DNA of 64,000 bases, from positions 1 through 64,000 of the forward strand of contig JACKQB010000001.1 of the NCBI GenBank assembly GCA_024233115.1. The letters run 5' to 3'. A program made the translations under genes and the position numbers. Below, piece by piece: positions 55,515 through 64,000 of this stretch. The notes beneath the pieces were generated by a model, which saw only the letters and a list, made by a program, of their open reading frames with translations, did no database searches and was not told where the DNA came from. Numbering within the stretch: position 1 is the stretch's first letter; each line of letters begins with the position of its first letter. This stretch comes from Akkermansiaceae bacterium (lineage in GTDB: Bacteria; Verrucomicrobiota; Verrucomicrobiia; Verrucomicrobiales; Akkermansiaceae).

Positions 55515-55525
55515 CGGGGGCGGGG
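55515..55525. repeat. Direct repeat at the right end of the IS
   Basis: This is the second copy of CGGGGGCGGGG, directly before the second half of the RlpA-like gene. Confidence 0.8.
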
Positions 55526-56016
55526 GATATAAGGGATATATGACCCGCTCCTACACGGTGCGCGGAGGACATTACCAACCTCTCTCCGTAGACCAGGCTC
55601 TTCGATACCGCGAGGAGGGTATAGGCTCGTGGTACAACGAGAGTAAGTTCATGGGCTTGAAACGCGGTAATACATCCTTGGGCGAAAAGGTCATGCCCTG
55701 GCACATCTCCGCTGCCCACAAAACCTTGCCGCTCCCCTGCGTCGTCAAGGTGACTAATTTGGCGAATGGCAAAAAACTGAAGATGCGCGTCAACGACCGT
55801 GGGCCGTTTATCCCTGGTAGGATTATTGATGTCACTCCACGGGCCGCAGCCAAGCTTGGGTTCAAGGACAAAGGGCTGACCCGGGTCAGGGTAGAGGTGG
55901 TCAGTGTGGGGGACGGAAAATACAGACGTAAAGCCAAACGCGGCTGGTTTGGTCGATAAGATGTTTCACACATGATCACGGCTTGCGGAGATCGCGCGCA
56001 CGGGTTACAAACCGGT

Positions 56017-57204
56017 ATGATCTATCTGGATTCCAATGCCACCACCCGGATTCATCCCGAGGTGCTGGACGCGATGATGCCATTCCTGACCGACCACTGG
56101 CATAACCCGTCCAGTGGCTACCGGGCCGCAAAAATCGTGAAAAAAGCCCTCGACCAAGCCCACGAGCAAGTCGCGGCACTCATTCATGCCGAGCCGGAAG
56201 ACATTGTCTTCACCGGTTGTGGCACGGAATCCAATAACACCGCCCTGTCATTCCTTGCATCTCAGGCGGGGGAAAAAAAGAAAATACTCACCAGCCAAAT
56301 CGAACACAGCGCCATCTTGAGGTATGCTGAGTTCTTGGAGCATACTGATGGTTTGGCCGTAGAAAAAACAGGGGTCGATTCTGATGGCCGCCTCAATCTC
56401 AGGTCGTTTGAAAATGCGATCACTGCTGGTGATGTCGCCATGGTCTCGATCATGTGGGCCAATAACGAAACAGGGGTGATCCAACCCATTGCCGAGGCCT
56501 GTAGGATGGCCCATGATGCAGGCATACCGTTTCACAGCGATGCAATTCAGGCTGTTGGCAAAACCGAGGTCAACGTCAATGCTGTCCCGGTCGATTTTCT
56601 ATCCATTTCCGGTCACAAATTCCACGCGCCCAAGGGCGTGGGTGCCCTTTATATCAGAAAAGGCCTGCGGTTTGAACCACTGCTCCGCGGCGGTGGGCAG
56701 GAGCGGGGTAGACGGAGCGGCACAGAAAACGTTGCCTCGATCGTGGGCCTTGGAAAAGCGGCGGAGTTGATGAAAAACCGACTCGATACCGACGCCCACG
56801 CCGGCGTCGCTGCGTTGCGTGATCACTTCGAGAGCCGACTGCTCTCGGAGCTCGACGGAGTGCGCGTGAATGGCTCGACCGAGCATCGCACTGCCAATAC
56901 CAGCCATCTGTCCTTCGAGGGCTGTGAGGCGGCGGGTCTTCTGATTCTGCTCGACGAATACGGGGTGCAATGTTCTGCGGGCAGTGCCTGCATGACAGGT
57001 AAACAACAACCATCGCATGTGCAGACGGCCATGGGGATTCCTGCCAGTCAGGCGAAAAGCAGCCTGCGTATTTCCTTTTCCATTCTATCCACGGTGGAGG
57101 AGGCGGATAGCGCTGTGGAAGCGATCAAAAAGGCGGTCAACAAGCTACGCAGCGTGCAGGGCGGGCCGGGTGTCGGCCCCGTGCAGGTATTTACCAGCGA
57201 CTAA
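56017..57204 (+). CDS. Cysteine desulfurase (NifS/IscS-like)
   Basis: The ATG at 56017 (MIYLDSNATTRIHPEVL) is the natural start; a frame from 55972 adds 15 odd residues. The 395-residue enzyme has FTGCGTESNNTALSFL, the HSDAIQAVGK block, the PLP lysine in SISGHKFHAPKGVG, and SAGSACMTGKQQPSHV with the catalytic Cys loop near residue 325. It supplies sulfur for Fe-S clusters or tRNA thiolation, and such enzymes also give selenium from selenocysteine. It follows the disrupted RlpA gene with no operon partner (no iscU). Confidence 0.92.
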   Translation: MIYLDSNATTRIHPEVLDAMMPFLTDHWHNPSSGYRAAKIVKKALDQAHEQVAALIHAEPEDIVFTGCGTESNNTALSFLASQAGEKKKILTSQIEHSAILRYAEFLEHTDGLAVEKTGVDSDGRLNLRSFENAITAGDVAMVSIMWANNETGVIQPIAEACRMAHDAGIPFHSDAIQAVGKTEVNVNAVPVDFLSISGHKFHAPKGVGALYIRKGLRFEPLLRGGGQERGRRSGTENVASIVGLGKAAELMKNRLDTDAHAGVAALRDHFESRLLSELDGVRVNGSTEHRTANTSHLSFEGCEAAGLLILLDEYGVQCSAGSACMTGKQQPSHVQTAMGIPASQAKSSLRISFSILSTVEEADSAVEAIKKAVNKLRSVQGGPGVGPVQVFTSD

Positions 57205-57278
57205 GGAGCGCGGGTTTGTGATCCGCATCTGCCTAGCGCTGATCAACCCTGGCCAAAAAAATTCCAACCAGGATTCCA

Positions 57279-58586
57279 CTACCCCAGGTTCTCGATCCGG
57301 AACACGACCGGCCTTGAATTCACGCAACTGAGTTTCTCTATTTTTTTCAACGTCTTTTTGAGCAGACCAAAACGGCAGGTATGCAGCTGGAATACCATGT
57401 CCACAAAATCCGCATCAGGATTATCCGCATTCACGGGTGAGTGCGTGCCTGAAATGCCAATCTCCGCGTCCGCCAGGGCGTTGGCGATTTTGGCGATCAC
57501 ACCAGGTTCATCGGTTACGTCAAAGCGCACGTAGTACGGCGTTTTTGTGTCCTCGATATCCACCAGTCTACCTTCGGTCTGATAGGGGAGGAATCCCCGG
57601 TGACTACCCTCGTGCCCCAAGCCAAGGGCAGCTTCCACGATGTCGGCTACCACGGAGGAGGCTGTGGGATCTTTGCCGGCACCACGACCGTAGAACAGCG
57701 AATCGCCAGCGGCGTCCCCCTTGACGGCCACGGCATTAAACACTCCGTTGACACTGGAAAGCACGTGGCTCCTCGGGATAAACGAGGGCTGGGTGCGGAT
57801 CTCGATGTAACCATCGCTATGCTCGCGGACAACACTGAGGAGTTTCACAACAAAGCCAAGACGCTTGGCAAATTCAATATCAATACCACGGACCATCTCA
57901 ATACCACGGACATACACCTGTTTGGGGTCAATGGTAAATCCATAGGCCAGTGTTGCTAACAGAATTGCCTTATGGGCGGCATCCCACCCGTTGACATCCA
58001 GCGTCGGGTCAGCTTCCGCATAGCCAAGTTGCTGCGCTTCGCCAAGTGCTTCCTCATAACCCAGCCCCGCATCCGTCATCCGCTCGAGAATATAGTTGGA
58101 CGTCCCATTGATAATCCCGACCATGGACTGGATACGGTTACCGACGAAGGAGTCCTGCACGGTTTTGATAATCGGGATACCTCCCGCGACAGCTGCCTCG
58201 AAGTGGATGGGGGTATTGAATTCGCTGGAAAGCGCGAACAGCTCCTGCCCACGCTCGGCGAGCAGAGCCTTGTTTCCCGTCACAACGGGTTTTCTTGCCC
58301 GCAAAGCAGCGGCTACGATATCAAACGCAGTTGTGGTCCCGCCAATGAGCTCTACCATGATGTCAACAGCTGGGTCAGCGACGACTTCTTGCCAGTCGGT
58401 GGTGAACCGGTCACGCGGGGCACCGATGCTTCTGCTCTTGTTGATGTCCCGGACAGCAATCCGCATGATCTCAACCTCCACATTGCTGCGGTTGGCGATT
58501 AATTGAGAATTGCGATTCAGGGTTTCCCACACGCCGGTGCCAACGGTGCCAAATCCTGCGAGTCCTATGCCGATTTTGTTGATCAT
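57279..58586 (-). CDS. hom: Homoserine dehydrogenase
   Basis: The 435-residue enzyme begins KIGIGLAGFGTVGTGVW (NAD(P)-binding motif), has VVTGNKALLAERG with the catalytic Lys near residue 105, and GIINGTSNYILERMTDAG. A C-terminal ACT domain (VRFDVTDEPGVIAKIANALADAEIG) follows for feedback control by threonine. It makes homoserine from aspartate semialdehyde. Length and order are standard for the monofunctional form. Confidence 0.95.
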   Translation of the reverse strand: MINKIGIGLAGFGTVGTGVWETLNRNSQLIANRSNVEVEIMRIAVRDINKSRSIGAPRDRFTTDWQEVVADPAVDIMVELIGGTTTAFDIVAAALRARKPVVTGNKALLAERGQELFALSSEFNTPIHFEAAVAGGIPIIKTVQDSFVGNRIQSMVGIINGTSNYILERMTDAGLGYEEALGEAQQLGYAEADPTLDVNGWDAAHKAILLATLAYGFTIDPKQVYVRGIEMVRGIDIEFAKRLGFVVKLLSVVREHSDGYIEIRTQPSFIPRSHVLSSVNGVFNAVAVKGDAAGDSLFYGRGAGKDPTASSVVADIVEAALGLGHEGSHRGFLPYQTEGRLVDIEDTKTPYYVRFDVTDEPGVIAKIANALADAEIGISGTHSPVNADNPDADFVDMVFQLHTCRFGLLKKTLKKIEKLSCVNSRPVVFRIENLG

Positions 58587-58787
58587 CTTGTAAATTGTCG
58601 GGGTTGACGTGCCAGTTCTGTATCATCACCACGTTATCCGAAAGGGCAAAGTGTATCATAGGGTGATAATTATCCTCAGCGGGTGTTTTTGGGTTGGCTT
58701 GTGAAAAGTTGCGCAATACCTTGGGAAACAAGCGCATGAGCGCAACAACAGAGACATCTCGTATGTCTATGATGCCCGCAGATCCCA

Positions 58788-60293
58788 ATGAAAACACGCT
58801 CCATTTTCTCAGTCTTAGCCATCATGATGGTGGCTCATTCCGCCGTTCAGGCAGAGGTGGCCACTCAACCGAACATCGTCTTCTTTTTCGCCGACGACCT
58901 CGGATATGGTGAACTCGGTTGTTATGGGCAGAAAAAAATCAAGACTCCACACATTGATCAACTTGCAGCGGAGGGGATGAAGTTCACCCAGTTTTATTCA
59001 GGCCAAAATGTATGTGCGCCCTCACGATGTGCACTACTCACGGGTAAGCACATGGGGCATGCCGCCATCAGGGAAAACTCGGCGCACTTGTTAGGATCGC
59101 CATCCCGATATAAGGACCCGGATATGAGGGCTGCCGCCGAGCGCTTCAAAAAGTATGCAGCGGAAGACGGTTTCCCCGGACAGCTCGCCATGCCTGAGTC
59201 GGAAACCACCGTCGCCAAACTCCTGAAAAAACAAGGATACGCCACGGCCTGTATCGGGAAATGGGGGCTGGGCCACCCTAAGGATGAGGGTAGCCCGTTA
59301 CGGCACGGGTTCGATTTTTTCTACGGCTACATCTGCCAAAGGCGCGCCCATAATTATTATCCACGGCAGCTGTGGAAGAATGACCAAAAAGTCGATCTTC
59401 CCGGAAATGACCGGGGGGTGTTAGGCGATACCTATGCGGCCGACGCCATGGAGTCGGAGGCCTTGGATTTTATTAAACGCTCCCATGACAAACCCTTTTT
59501 CCTCTATTACGCGACACCTGTGCCACACGTCGCCCTGCAGGTTCCCGAGGATGAACCCTCATTGGCTGGCTACCGCAAAGCATTTGGTGAAGAACAACCA
59601 TACGACGGGAAAATGGGCTATCTTCCTAACAAAACGCCCCGCGCGACCTACGCGGCCATGGTCACCCGCATGGATCGCACCATGGGGAAAATGCGGACTC
59701 TGCTCAAGGAACTCAAGCTCGACGACAACACGGTGATGATCTTTTCAAGCGATAATGGGGCGACCTTTAACGGCGGCTACGACCGGGCGTTTTTTGAGGG
59801 CAATGGGCTGTTGCGCGGTAAAAAATGCGATCTCTATGAAGGCGGCATCCGTGTGCCTGCTGTGGTCAAATGGACCGGTAAGATCAAGCCGAACACCACC
59901 ACAGACCACGTCACCGCCCTCTGGGATTTTCTCCCGACCGCTTGTGAAATAGCTGGAGCGGAACCTCCCAAAGGGATCGATGGGGTTTCATTCCTCCCAA
60001 CTTTGTTAGGTCGTAGGCAGCCAGAACACAAATACCTCTACTGGGAAAGCCGCCTCACCCAAGGGCAGCAGGTTATCCGTATGGGCGACTGGAAAGGTAT
60101 CCGCGAGACCGTGATGAAAAACGGCAGCCAAACCCCACTCAAACTCTACCATCTGGGAAAGGATACCAGCGAAACCAAAGACGTCTCAGCCGAACATCCC
60201 GAGGTGGTGGCTGAGCTTGAAAAACTCATGCGGGAGGCCCATGTGCCCAACAAGCTTTTCCCCATGGGGGCTCTGGAAAAGGAATACCAGTAA
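58788..60293 (+). CDS. Secreted sulfatase (arylsulfatase A-like)
   Basis: The 501-residue protein has a signal peptide (MKTRSIFSVLAIMMVAHSAV) and the sulfatase start NIVFFFADDLGYGELGCYG with metal aspartates. The formylglycine site is VCAPSRCALLTGKH near residue 78 (Cys-x-Pro-Ser-Arg type). Further sites are CIGKWGLGHP and FSSDNGATFNGG. It should cut sulfate esters in the periplasm or outside. A formylglycine-generating enzyme is not in the window. Marine Verrucomicrobia carry many of these. Confidence 0.95.
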   Translation: MKTRSIFSVLAIMMVAHSAVQAEVATQPNIVFFFADDLGYGELGCYGQKKIKTPHIDQLAAEGMKFTQFYSGQNVCAPSRCALLTGKHMGHAAIRENSAHLLGSPSRYKDPDMRAAAERFKKYAAEDGFPGQLAMPESETTVAKLLKKQGYATACIGKWGLGHPKDEGSPLRHGFDFFYGYICQRRAHNYYPRQLWKNDQKVDLPGNDRGVLGDTYAADAMESEALDFIKRSHDKPFFLYYATPVPHVALQVPEDEPSLAGYRKAFGEEQPYDGKMGYLPNKTPRATYAAMVTRMDRTMGKMRTLLKELKLDDNTVMIFSSDNGATFNGGYDRAFFEGNGLLRGKKCDLYEGGIRVPAVVKWTGKIKPNTTTDHVTALWDFLPTACEIAGAEPPKGIDGVSFLPTLLGRRQPEHKYLYWESRLTQGQQVIRMGDWKGIRETVMKNGSQTPLKLYHLGKDTSETKDVSAEHPEVVAELEKLMREAHVPNKLFPMGALEKEYQ

Positions 60294-60340
60294 CACTCGC
60301 ATTGACAAAACGGGGTCTGCCATGTGACTACTGGTTCGTC

Positions 60341-61039
60341 ATGATAGATCATAATGTGACCATTCCCCAGAGCCCGCTTGTCGTGGGTTCGGTTGCCAGC
60401 TTGAACCAACTCGCCTGCCTCCAGTCGGTGGAGTTGCCAACGCTCTGTGATATCCTTGAAATCCGGCTGGATGGTATGGCGGCGCATATGGAAGCCCTGG
60501 AGATAGAGCTCGATCGTTTTAAAGACTTTCCTCTCCTATTCACCGCACGCAGTGCCGCTGAAGGAGGGCTGGCCGATCTCAGTGCCAAGGAGCGTGGCGA
60601 CTTGCTCCTCGCAATGGCCGAGAGGGCCACCTGGATCGATGTCGAGCTGGCCTCGTTTGACGAGATGGCCCAGTCCATCCACCGTGTCCGGTGTTACGAG
60701 GTTGGCCTGGTTCTTTCCTATCATAATTTCAAAGAGACACCGCCAGAGGCTGAATTACAACGTCTGGTCGACCTCAGCGAGGAGTCGGACATCGTGAAGC
60801 TGGCTCTCCAGCATAACAGCGTCGAGGACTTTGTCCGTTGCACGCGTATCCTTCAGGGTAACGACCATCCGATGTCGATCATGGGCATGGGGGATCTGGC
60901 ACCTGTATCCCGCTTGCTCTACGCCCAGCACGGCTCACTGCTGAATTACGGTTACCTGGGTGACAAGCCAACCGCCCCCGGCCAATGGCCGGCCAAACTC
61001 CTGAAAGAGGCGATCCGCGCCCTGCTCCCCATCAGCTGA
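60341..61039 (+). CDS. aroD: 3-dehydroquinate dehydratase, type I
   Basis: The ATG at 60341 is chosen because the upstream frame is short and unlike the family. The 232-residue protein has ILEIRLDGM near residue 34, LFTARSAAEGG, the catalytic His in VLSYHNFKETP and the Schiff-base Lys in SDIVKLALQHN near residue 164. It catalyses the third step of the shikimate pathway. The sequence is somewhat diverged but has all key residues. It is close (47 bases) to the sulfatase stop. Confidence 0.85.
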   Translation: MIDHNVTIPQSPLVVGSVASLNQLACLQSVELPTLCDILEIRLDGMAAHMEALEIELDRFKDFPLLFTARSAAEGGLADLSAKERGDLLLAMAERATWIDVELASFDEMAQSIHRVRCYEVGLVLSYHNFKETPPEAELQRLVDLSEESDIVKLALQHNSVEDFVRCTRILQGNDHPMSIMGMGDLAPVSRLLYAQHGSLLNYGYLGDKPTAPGQWPAKLLKEAIRALLPIS

Positions 61040-61045
61040 CACCTG

Positions 61046-63064
61046 CTACCTGCCATTATCATCCATCGGCTGATTAACAATCTTGATCGGAGCATCAGGC
61101 AGGGCGTTCAGGAAGGTCTTGCCGTAGGGTTTGGTGACCACACGGTTATCGAGCAGGACAACCATGCCGCTATCCTTGGCTGTGCGGATCAGTCGACCTA
61201 CTCCTTGTCGTAACTTGAGCACGGCTTCGGGCACGGAGTATTCCACAAACGCATTCCCGCCATCCGCTTCTATTGCCTCCAGTTTGGACGCCACCAACGG
61301 GTGGTCTGGCACGGCAAAGGGAAGTCGGGTGACAATGACGTTGGACAGAGCCTCCCCGGGAACATCCACTCCGGCCCAGAAGCTGTCAGTTCCAAACAAT
61401 ACGCTGTTAGTGTCCTTGCGGAAAATCTCGATCATCTTGTGTCGCGCCATGCCATCGCCCTGCAGGAGTAGCCGCCAGTCGTTATCAAAGAAAAACTCCT
61501 CCATGGCATCCGCCACATTGCGCATCAAACGGTAACTGGTAAACAAGACAAACGCCTTGCCCTCGGTGTACTTCAGCACGCGGCCGATCCAGTGGACCAG
61601 CGCATCCTCATACTCGTCACTCGCTGGATCGGGCATCGATTTGACCACATAGATTTTCATCTGCTCCTTGTAGTTAAACGGACTGCCGATCTTGACGGCG
61701 ACCGCACTTTCTGCACCGATACGTTGCCTGAAATAACTTAACGCATCGTCACCGGTCCCCAGTGTTGCACTGGTCATGATACAGGTCCGGCCCCGGCCAA
61801 ACATCATCCTCCTGAGTCGGTCAGCCACACGCACCGGAGCCGAGTGGATGCTGAGCATATCACCTTCACGCCCACCCTTTTCGACCCAGTAAACGCTGTC
61901 GTCTTCCTCCTGGTCGAGGAAAATTCTAACACCTGCATGGATTTCCCTCATCCGCCTGGCACCATCCATCAGCTCGGCCTTGGTCGTGGAATCTTTTTCC
62001 AGCCCATCCGCCGCATGCTCGATTTCCATCCAAAGTTTCCGCAGCGGTTCGGCCAGCGTGTTTTCCACAAAGTCAGGTTTGCGCACCCTGAACTCCTTGC
62101 TGTATCGACCAAACTCGACCACTTGCTGGATTTGATCGTAAAAATCATCCGCCGCCTGAAGGGCTTCTTCGGCGGCCTTCATCGACCCTGCATGACGCAG
62201 GGCGCGTAACAGGCCCTTGCGGTTTTTGGGGTTATACAGCCGCTGGACTTCAAACTTGAGCCCGGCATGGCTCTGCCGGAGTCCCAGCTGCGTCGCCGCC
62301 ACATGCTCAAGCGTGTGGGCTTCGTCGAAAATGACAAAGTCGTCGGCAAAAAGATACCCCAGGTCATCATCCGCCAGCTCGTTGAGGGCAAAAAGCGAAA
62401 AGAACAAGGTGTGATTGAGCACCACAATGTTGGCCGCCTCCATTTCCTTGCGTGCCTTTTGATAAAAACAGTTCCCGTTTCTCCCGCATGTACGGTGGGT
62501 GCAGACGGCGCCATCACTACAGACCTGCGCCCAGACCTTGGGGCTTGGCATGAAATCGAGATCGCTCTTGGTGCCATCCTTGGTTCCCTCGGCCCAGTCC
62601 CAGATGGCTTTCATTTCCTCCGACTCGCTGGTGCTGAACAGGTCACCCAGCTGGTCCATCGCCCGCCTCAGTCGCAACGGACAGACGTAGTTTCCCCGAC
62701 CCTTGAGCAGGGCGGCGTGCACCCCGCCTCCCAGGATTTTGTTAGCCAGCGGGATGTCCTTGCTGATCAGTTGCTCCTGCAAGTTGATGGTATGGGTGGA
62801 GATAATGGCCTTCCTGCCCGTCTCCAGGGCGAATTTTGCGGCCGGAATGAGATAGGCAAGCGATTTGCCGACCCCCGTGCCAGCTTCCACACAGAGCACA
62901 TGCCGGTCATCCAACGCCGCAGCCACCGCCATCGCCATCTGCTGTTGCTGCGGCCGGAATTCGAAGTCAGGCGATGCCGATAGCCCACCGTCCTTGGAAA
63001 ACATGTGTTCCATTTCCTCCACCAACTTCCCAGTTGAGGCTCCTTCTTCTGCTAATCCGATCAT
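61046..63064 (-). CDS. DinG/XPD-like ATP-dependent DNA helicase
   Basis: With ATG 63064 the enzyme has 672 residues; longer frames to 63172 add doubtful residues. It has Walker A CVEAGTGVGKSLAYLIPAA near residue 57 and an Fe-S domain with four cysteines (CSDGAVCTHRTCGRNGNCFY). The DEAH box is VIFDEAHTLEHVAATQL, and the C-terminal helicase half has LFGTDSFWAGVDVPG and LRQGVGRLIRT. It is a 5'-3' Fe-S helicase of the DinG group, likely in DNA repair. It converges with aroD. Confidence 0.92.
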   Translation of the reverse strand: MIGLAEEGASTGKLVEEMEHMFSKDGGLSASPDFEFRPQQQQMAMAVAAALDDRHVLCVEAGTGVGKSLAYLIPAAKFALETGRKAIISTHTINLQEQLISKDIPLANKILGGGVHAALLKGRGNYVCPLRLRRAMDQLGDLFSTSESEEMKAIWDWAEGTKDGTKSDLDFMPSPKVWAQVCSDGAVCTHRTCGRNGNCFYQKARKEMEAANIVVLNHTLFFSLFALNELADDDLGYLFADDFVIFDEAHTLEHVAATQLGLRQSHAGLKFEVQRLYNPKNRKGLLRALRHAGSMKAAEEALQAADDFYDQIQQVVEFGRYSKEFRVRKPDFVENTLAEPLRKLWMEIEHAADGLEKDSTTKAELMDGARRMREIHAGVRIFLDQEEDDSVYWVEKGGREGDMLSIHSAPVRVADRLRRMMFGRGRTCIMTSATLGTGDDALSYFRQRIGAESAVAVKIGSPFNYKEQMKIYVVKSMPDPASDEYEDALVHWIGRVLKYTEGKAFVLFTSYRLMRNVADAMEEFFFDNDWRLLLQGDGMARHKMIEIFRKDTNSVLFGTDSFWAGVDVPGEALSNVIVTRLPFAVPDHPLVASKLEAIEADGGNAFVEYSVPEAVLKLRQGVGRLIRTAKDSGMVVLLDNRVVTKPYGKTFLNALPDAPIKIVNQPMDDNGR

Positions 63065-63231
63065 CGTCTGAACAGTTGTAACCCATCCGGAGCTGTCCAT
63101 CAACCACCAAGAAAACAACCTGGAAAATAATCCGGCTGCATGACGTGCTATCCGCCCTATCTTCCTCGACACTGCACCGCCATCCCCATAAAATCGTGGT
63201 TGCCCAGGCCTACCCCCTCTTCACCACCCGT

Positions 63232-64000
63232 ATGACCACCGAAACCATGACCTCCCATAACCAGCAGGAGCTGGACGCCGCGAACGCAGAATACCGTCAA
63301 CAGGCGTTCGAAGACCTCAAGCTACGCTTGCGCACGCTGATGGATATGCTCGCCGAGGTCCTGGGAGACAAAAATGAGTTTGGCGACAGCATCCCGTGGC
63401 GGGAAAAGCAGGTGATCCAACGACCAAAACAAACCACGCAAATTGCCACCATGGCACAGCTGCAGGCGATTTGTTTTGAAATACTCAACCTGGTGGAAGA
63501 GCGCACGGCATTGATGGTGCGGCACAGACGCCGCAAGGATTTCGGAGTGGCCGCCGAACGCGGCACATGGGGGCGTGTGATCGCCAGTTTGCATGAAGCC
63601 GGATTTTCCCAGCAGGAGGTGCTCGAGGGACTCAAGGAAATCAAGGTAACGCCTGTTCTAACAGCGCACCCGACCGAGGCCAAGCGGCCCACGGTGCGTG
63701 AACGTCACCTGGCCCTATATAAGGACCTGGTCCGCTGGGACCGGAATCTCGATGATCCGGTCAACCTTTCCGCCATCCTGGAATCAGTCAAGGTCGGCTT
63801 GGAAACGCTCTGGCACACGGGCGAAATCCACGCCTCCCGTCCAAGTATCCTCGGTGAGTTGAGACACACGATTTACTACCTGCGTGAAGTATTCCCCAGG
63901 GTGATCAACAAACTTGACACCTCCCTCGAAGCGGCATGGGCGGAGGTTGGCTGGGACGTGGCGAACCTGCGTGAATCGAGGGCGTATCCCAAGCTCCAGT
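63232..64000 (+). CDS. ppc: Phosphoenolpyruvate carboxylase, N-terminal part
   Basis: The frame opens at ATG 63232 (MTTETMTSHNQQELDAA) and runs off the window end after about 256 codons. It has VLTAHPTEAKRPTVRERH near residue 144, the PEPC N-terminal signature with the catalytic His, and continues with RPSILGELRHTIYYLREVFP. The enzyme makes oxaloacetate from PEP and bicarbonate. Only about the first quarter to third is visible. Divergent from the helicase gene. Confidence 0.9.
   Translation, partial: MTTETMTSHNQQELDAANAEYRQQAFEDLKLRLRTLMDMLAEVLGDKNEFGDSIPWREKQVIQRPKQTTQIATMAQLQAICFEILNLVEERTALMVRHRRRKDFGVAAERGTWGRVIASLHEAGFSQQEVLEGLKEIKVTPVLTAHPTEAKRPTVRERHLALYKDLVRWDRNLDDPVNLSAILESVKVGLETLWHTGEIHASRPSILGELRHTIYYLREVFPRVINKLDTSLEAAWAEVGWDVANLRESRAYPKLQ

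Larger units (their letters stand above)
54015..55959 (+). pseudogene. rlpA: RlpA-like lipoprotein gene split by an IS256-family element
   Basis: The 5' part (54015-54093) encodes a lipoprotein signal (MKSVSGCVLCLLLTLGTVF, lipobox LTSC). The 3' part (55526-55959) encodes the rest of an RlpA/DPBB protein: GSWYNESKFMGLKRGNTS, KVTNLANGKKLKMRVNDRGPF and IIDVTPRAAAKLGF. Joining the two at the flanking CGGGGGCGGGG repeat gives one frame of 170 residues with no stop (513 bases in total) and the motif GGGGYKGY usual before RlpA domains. RlpA is a septal lytic transglycosylase-like lipoprotein. The present 55540 frame lacks the signal, so function is lost unless rescued. Confidence 0.85.

Noticed and set aside
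57205..57278. A terminator between the convergent cysteine desulfurase and homoserine dehydrogenase genes
   Set aside because: No stable stem with a T run was found on either strand.
58600..58787. An additional small gene upstream of the sulfatase
   Set aside because: Only short frames without a clear start site occur, and the likely sulfatase leader fills the gap.

Overview
The window looks like part of a chromosome from a member of the Verrucomicrobiota, probably the Verrucomicrobiales/Akkermansiaceae side. The main pointers are a very short basic protein of the Chlamydiae/Verrucomicrobia type directly behind rplM-rpsI (30482-30637), exosortase/PEP-CTERM genes, a secreted sulfatase, a Tat-exported Gfo/Idh/MocA oxidoreductase and an SHD1-thioredoxin protein. 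No rRNA, CRISPR array or phage is visible. The genus is inference.

Region 1 (1-17.4 kb) is a visibly AT-richer block of sugar-specific surface polysaccharide genes, all on the + strand: the end of a CMP-sialate synthetase, neuB, neuC, an AAC(3)-like acetyltransferase, a possible sialyltransferase-like enzyme, a flippase, a sulfotransferase, a polysaccharide deacetylase, several GT4 and GT2 glycosyltransferases, a FemAB/CelD-like acyltransferase, an O-antigen-ligase/polymerase-type membrane protein and a hexapeptide acetyltransferase. A decayed acyltransferase gene lies at 8650-9030. Region 2 (17.4-25.3 kb) is the assembly core: a GT2 enzyme, two membrane-anchored TPR proteins, an exosortase with an EpsI-like tail, and the WcaJ-type initiating sugar-phosphate transferase. 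This core is sprinkled with a GATGGCGGAT/ATCCGCCATC palindromic repeat, which has entered two genes in frame.

Region 3 (25.3-48.6 kb) is GC-richer and mostly housekeeping: truA, an aspartate-type aminotransferase, prmA, a K+ channel, rplM-rpsI-small basic protein, an RluB/RsuA-type pseudouridine synthase, acs, nnr, clpS-DUF2017, a nucleotidyltransferase with a small overlapping partner, hemL, tRNA-Leu, a VKOR-DsbA fusion, a Nif3-like protein and tRNA-Gly. Inside it a minus-strand unit (39.8-43.1 kb) joins a VIT/vWA protein with a PEP-CTERM tail, a second exosortase and an EpsI-like protein. Next to it (43286-43987) is an SHD1-thioredoxin gene whose first active-site cysteine codon is an in-frame TGA (W-TGA-G-P-C), a strong selenoprotein candidate.

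Region 4 (48.7-53.6 kb) carries the export half of the exopolysaccharide system: a small secreted protein, an outer-membrane beta-barrel, a Wzc-like polymerase/tyrosine kinase and a Wza-like export protein. It is separated from region 2 by about 23 kb of unrelated genes. At 54.0-56.0 kb an IS256-family element has split an RlpA-like lipoprotein gene; removing the element and one copy of the flanking direct repeat restores the full reading frame exactly. The rest (56.0-64.0 kb) is a cysteine desulfurase, homoserine dehydrogenase, sulfatase, type I 3-dehydroquinate dehydratase, a DinG/XPD-like helicase and the start of PEP carboxylase.
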